A stretch of DNA of 6,721 nt from an uncultured Prevotella sp. (GTDB lineage: Bacteria > Bacteroidota > Bacteroidia > Bacteroidales > Bacteroidaceae). The notes beneath the pieces were generated by a model, which had not been told where the DNA came from, did no database searches, and saw only the letters and a list, made by a program, of their open reading frames with translations. The position numbers and the translations under genes were made by a program. The stretch is from the NCBI GenBank assembly GCA_900765465.1, contig CAAFRM010000068.1, positions 1 to 6,721 on the forward strand, read 5' to 3'. This document shows, piece by piece, positions 5,384 to 6,721 of the stretch. Every line of letters begins with the position of its first letter. The first letter of the stretch is position 1.

Positions 5384-6373
5384 ATGGAAGAAGAAATCAT
5401 CCAACCGATTGACCGCGAGCTGCTGAAGAGCGAGTTGACTCCCGACAAGCAGCTTCGCATGACCAATAAGAGCCATAACGAGATTTACATCGTTACGGCC
5501 AATGACTCGCCAAATGTATTGAAGGAGATTGGGCGCCTTCGTGAAATCGCTTTCCGTGAGGCTGGCGGTGGAACCGGGAAATCGATGGATCTTGACGAAT
5601 TCGACTTTGGCGACAACTGCTATAAGCAGCTCATCGTCTGGAATCCGGAGGCCAACGAGATTATCGGTGGTTACCGTTATCTGCTGGGCAGGGACTGGCA
5701 GCTCGACGAGAAGGGCCAGCCAAAGCTCGCCACCAGCCACATGTTCCATTTCTCCGACAAGTTCCTGAAGGATTACATGCCTTACACCGTGGAGCTGGGC
5801 CGTTCGTTCGTTTCTATTGAGTATCAGAATGTTCGCAAGAACAGCAAGAGCATCTTTGCCCTGGATAATCTCTGGGATGGCTTGGGTGCCCTGACTGTGC
5901 TTTACCCAGAGGTGAAGTATTTCTTTGGCAAGATGACGATGTATCCATCTTACATCCGTCGTGGTCGCGACATGATTCTCTACTTCCTCAAGAAGCATTT
6001 TGATGACAAGGAGAACCTGGTGATTCCGATGAAGCCATTGAAGTTGGAGACTCCTGAGTGCGAGATGGAGAAGATTTTCACCGAGGAAGATTTCCGAGCT
6101 GATTATCGCATCTTGAATCGTGAAATCAGAGAGTTGGGCTTCAACATTCCTCCATTGGTGAATGCGTATATGAATCTGAGTCCTACCATGAAGCTCTTCG
6201 GCACCGCCATCAACTATGGTTTCGGTGATGTAGAGGAGACGGGTATTCTCATAGCCGTGGATGAGATTCTGGAAGAGAAGCGTGTTCGCCACATCAACAG
6301 TTTCATAGAGGAGCATCCTGAGGCGCTGAAGATAACCAGTGGTGCCAACAAGATTTTCTATAAGGAAAAATAA
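5384..6373 (+). CDS. glsB: GNAT 'hemolysin-like' N-acyltransferase, probable glycine-lipid synthase GlsB
   Basis: Probable acyl-ACP-dependent N-acyltransferase that links a 3-hydroxy fatty acid to the amino group of an amino acid (glycine in Bacteroides GlsB, ornithine in the related OlsB), the first step of aminolipid synthesis. The protein has 329 residues. The GNAT-like part covers about 33-205: IGRLREIAFREAGGGTG (49-65), the strand LIVWNPEANEIIGGYRYL (83-100), and ELGRSFVSIEYQ (137-148), the most recognisable block of the OlsB/'hemolysin' family. A C-terminal extension (about 220-329) follows, as in the Bacteroidetes members rather than short OlsB. No signal peptide or membrane span is seen. 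It lies 99 bp after the O-acyltransferase and is closed by a strong terminator, so the two form a unit. Substrate choice (glycine, ornithine, serine-glycine) cannot be read from sequence. It is not a haemolysin despite the legacy name. Confidence 0.78.
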   Translation: MEEEIIQPIDRELLKSELTPDKQLRMTNKSHNEIYIVTANDSPNVLKEIGRLREIAFREAGGGTGKSMDLDEFDFGDNCYKQLIVWNPEANEIIGGYRYLLGRDWQLDEKGQPKLATSHMFHFSDKFLKDYMPYTVELGRSFVSIEYQNVRKNSKSIFALDNLWDGLGALTVLYPEVKYFFGKMTMYPSYIRRGRDMILYFLKKHFDDKENLVIPMKPLKLETPECEMEKIFTEEDFRADYRILNREIRELGFNIPPLVNAYMNLSPTMKLFGTAINYGFGDVEETGILIAVDEILEEKRVRHINSFIEEHPEALKITSGANKIFYKEK

Positions 6374-6380
6374 AACCAGC

Positions 6381-6431
6381 AAAAATCCCATGTCCTTATT
6401 GCTTTCCGGCAATAAGGGCATGGGATTTTTT
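6381..6431 (+). terminator. intrinsic terminator after glsB
   Basis: Arms 6381-6402 and 6409-6430 pair over 22 bp with a single G-U position and a 6-base loop, and the hairpin ends in six Ts (6426-6431). It begins 7 bp after the glsB stop. The mirror-image A-run at 6381-6385 gives a T-run on the minus strand too, so it may also stop transcription arriving from the right. Confidence 0.95.
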
Positions 6432-6483
6432 CGACCTGTACGGTTGATTTTTTTGGCGCACCAGTAAATTCCTGTGTCTATAA

Positions 6484-6515
6484 TGTGGGATTATGAAGAT
6501 AATTCTGTATTTTTG
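6484..6515 (+). promoter_or_regulatory. Bacteroidetes-type promoter pointing right
   Basis: The -7 box tatttttg (6508-6515) fits TAnnTTTG exactly and is followed by cac, as in the promoter at 4424. A near-consensus -33 (tgtg for TTTG) lies at 6484-6487 with a 20-bp spacer, the expected distance. Transcription would start at about 6520 and run through the 22-bp repeats. No plus-strand coding start is evident before the window ends. Confidence 0.55.
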
Positions 6516-6553
6516 CACCCGGAGTTCACCACCCTTCACCATCATCTTTACGA

Positions 6554-6619
6554 GTTGGAAAGAGCTTCTTACCATGTTGGAAAGAGTATCTTCTCGGGTT
6601 GGAGAAAGTATCATTCCGG
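6554..6619 (+). repeat. three 22-bp imperfect tandem repeats
   Basis: The units are 6554-6575, 6576-6597 and 6598-6619. Each begins gttgga at an exact 22-bp step; neighbours match at 16-17 of 22 bases (core gttggaaagagtatctt). A degenerate fourth unit may start at 6620 (gtgctaggaagta). The period is not a multiple of three, so a coding repeat is unlikely. The spacing is too short and the copies too unlike one another for a CRISPR. The repeats begin about 35 bases downstream of the predicted start of the promoter at 6484-6515. Confidence 0.7.
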
Positions 6620-6634
6620 GTGCTAGGAAGTAAC

Positions 6635-6663
6635 AGGGCAGACGCATTAAATTGCGCTGCCCT
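6635..6663 (-). other. hairpin over the stop of the right-edge gene
   Basis: agggcag (6635-6641) pairs with ctgccct (6657-6663), and cgca (6643-6646) pairs with tgcg (6653-6656), leaving one bulged base (6642) and a 6-base loop that contains the TAA stop of the partial minus-strand frame. No T-run follows in either direction, so it may be a 3'-end stabiliser or a terminator of non-classical form. Confidence 0.5.
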
Positions 6664-6721
6664 CCAAAAGTTTTGACAGGTACTCTTCATCCCAGCCTGC
6701 CTTCAATCTTTTCAGGTTGAG
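6647..6721 (-). CDS. C-terminal end of an unidentified protein (cut by window edge)
   Basis: A minus-strand frame enters at the right edge and stops with TAA at 6649-6647, giving 24 residues that end KAGWDEEYLSKLLEGSAI. The composition (amphipathic, Leu/Lys/Glu-rich) looks like the end of a real helical protein, and a GC-rich hairpin sits exactly at the stop. I do not recognise the family. A 24-codon open stretch can arise by chance, and the plus strand is also open in one frame here, so the call is tentative. If real, this gene converges on glsB, with the terminator at 6381-6431 between them. Confidence 0.4.
   Translation of the reverse strand, partial: LNLKRLKAGWDEEYLSKLLEGSAI

Noticed and set aside
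5348..6421. 357-codon open frame on the minus strand covering glsB
   Set aside because: It is antisense to a protein with clear GNAT/OlsB-family blocks, has no recognisable domain itself, and begins inside the glsB terminator. It looks like a codon-use shadow.
6554..6619. CRISPR array
   Set aside because: The 22-bp units abut without spacers and differ from each other; no cas gene is present.
6396..6647. 83-codon minus-strand frame whose ATG overlaps the stop of the right-edge gene (TAATG)
   Set aside because: It runs through the 22-bp repeats (period not a multiple of three), the plus-strand promoter and one arm of the terminator, and the product is not protein-like. The TAATG overlap is probably chance.

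Overview
The window looks like the chromosome of a Bacteroidales bacterium, most likely of the Prevotellaceae (Prevotella/Segatella type). The reasons are promoter cores of the Bacteroidetes form TAnnTTTG, no Shine-Dalgarno sequences before the starts, AT-rich spacers between GC-richer genes, an FtsI with C-terminal PASTA repeats beside an FtsL-like protein of the Bacteroidetes type, and a two-gene aminolipid (glycine-lipid) locus. The family-level placement is inference; no rRNA or other marker is present.

Left part (1-4080, all minus strand): the first genes of the division and cell-wall (dcw) cluster, read right to left as rsmH, ftsL-like, ftsI (PBP with PASTA repeats) and the N-terminal third of murE, which runs off the left edge. 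rsmH, ftsL and ftsI are packed tightly (a 4-bp gap, then a 4-bp ATGA overlap). ftsI and murE are separated by 115 bp holding direct repeats and a small hairpin. The products modify 16S rRNA, help assemble the divisome, cross-link septal peptidoglycan and add the third stem-peptide residue to the peptidoglycan precursor.

Middle (4081-4450): a 370-bp AT-rich divergent promoter region with no gene. mraZ, which usually opens the dcw cluster, is not here and could not fit. The region holds two 21-bp tandem repeats in the probable rsmH leader, a pair of perfect 11-bp inverted repeats, and mirrored promoter cores (AATTTTGCACG and its complement) facing the two gene sets.

Right-centre (4451-6373, plus strand): a PlsC-like O-acyltransferase (glsA-like) followed by a GNAT/'hemolysin-like' N-acyltransferase (glsB-like). 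Together they would make an acyloxyacyl amino-acid lipid, probably glycine lipid. The pair ends in a strong intrinsic terminator with a 22-bp stem.

Right edge (6431-6721): a short non-coding stretch with a good Bacteroidetes-type promoter on the plus strand, three 22-bp imperfect tandem repeats just downstream of it, and a hairpin over the stop codon of a probable minus-strand gene of which only the last 24 codons are in the window. This is the least explained part of the window. I do not see an obviously new multi-gene system; the unexplained signals are the repeats and the possible small or antisense RNA.
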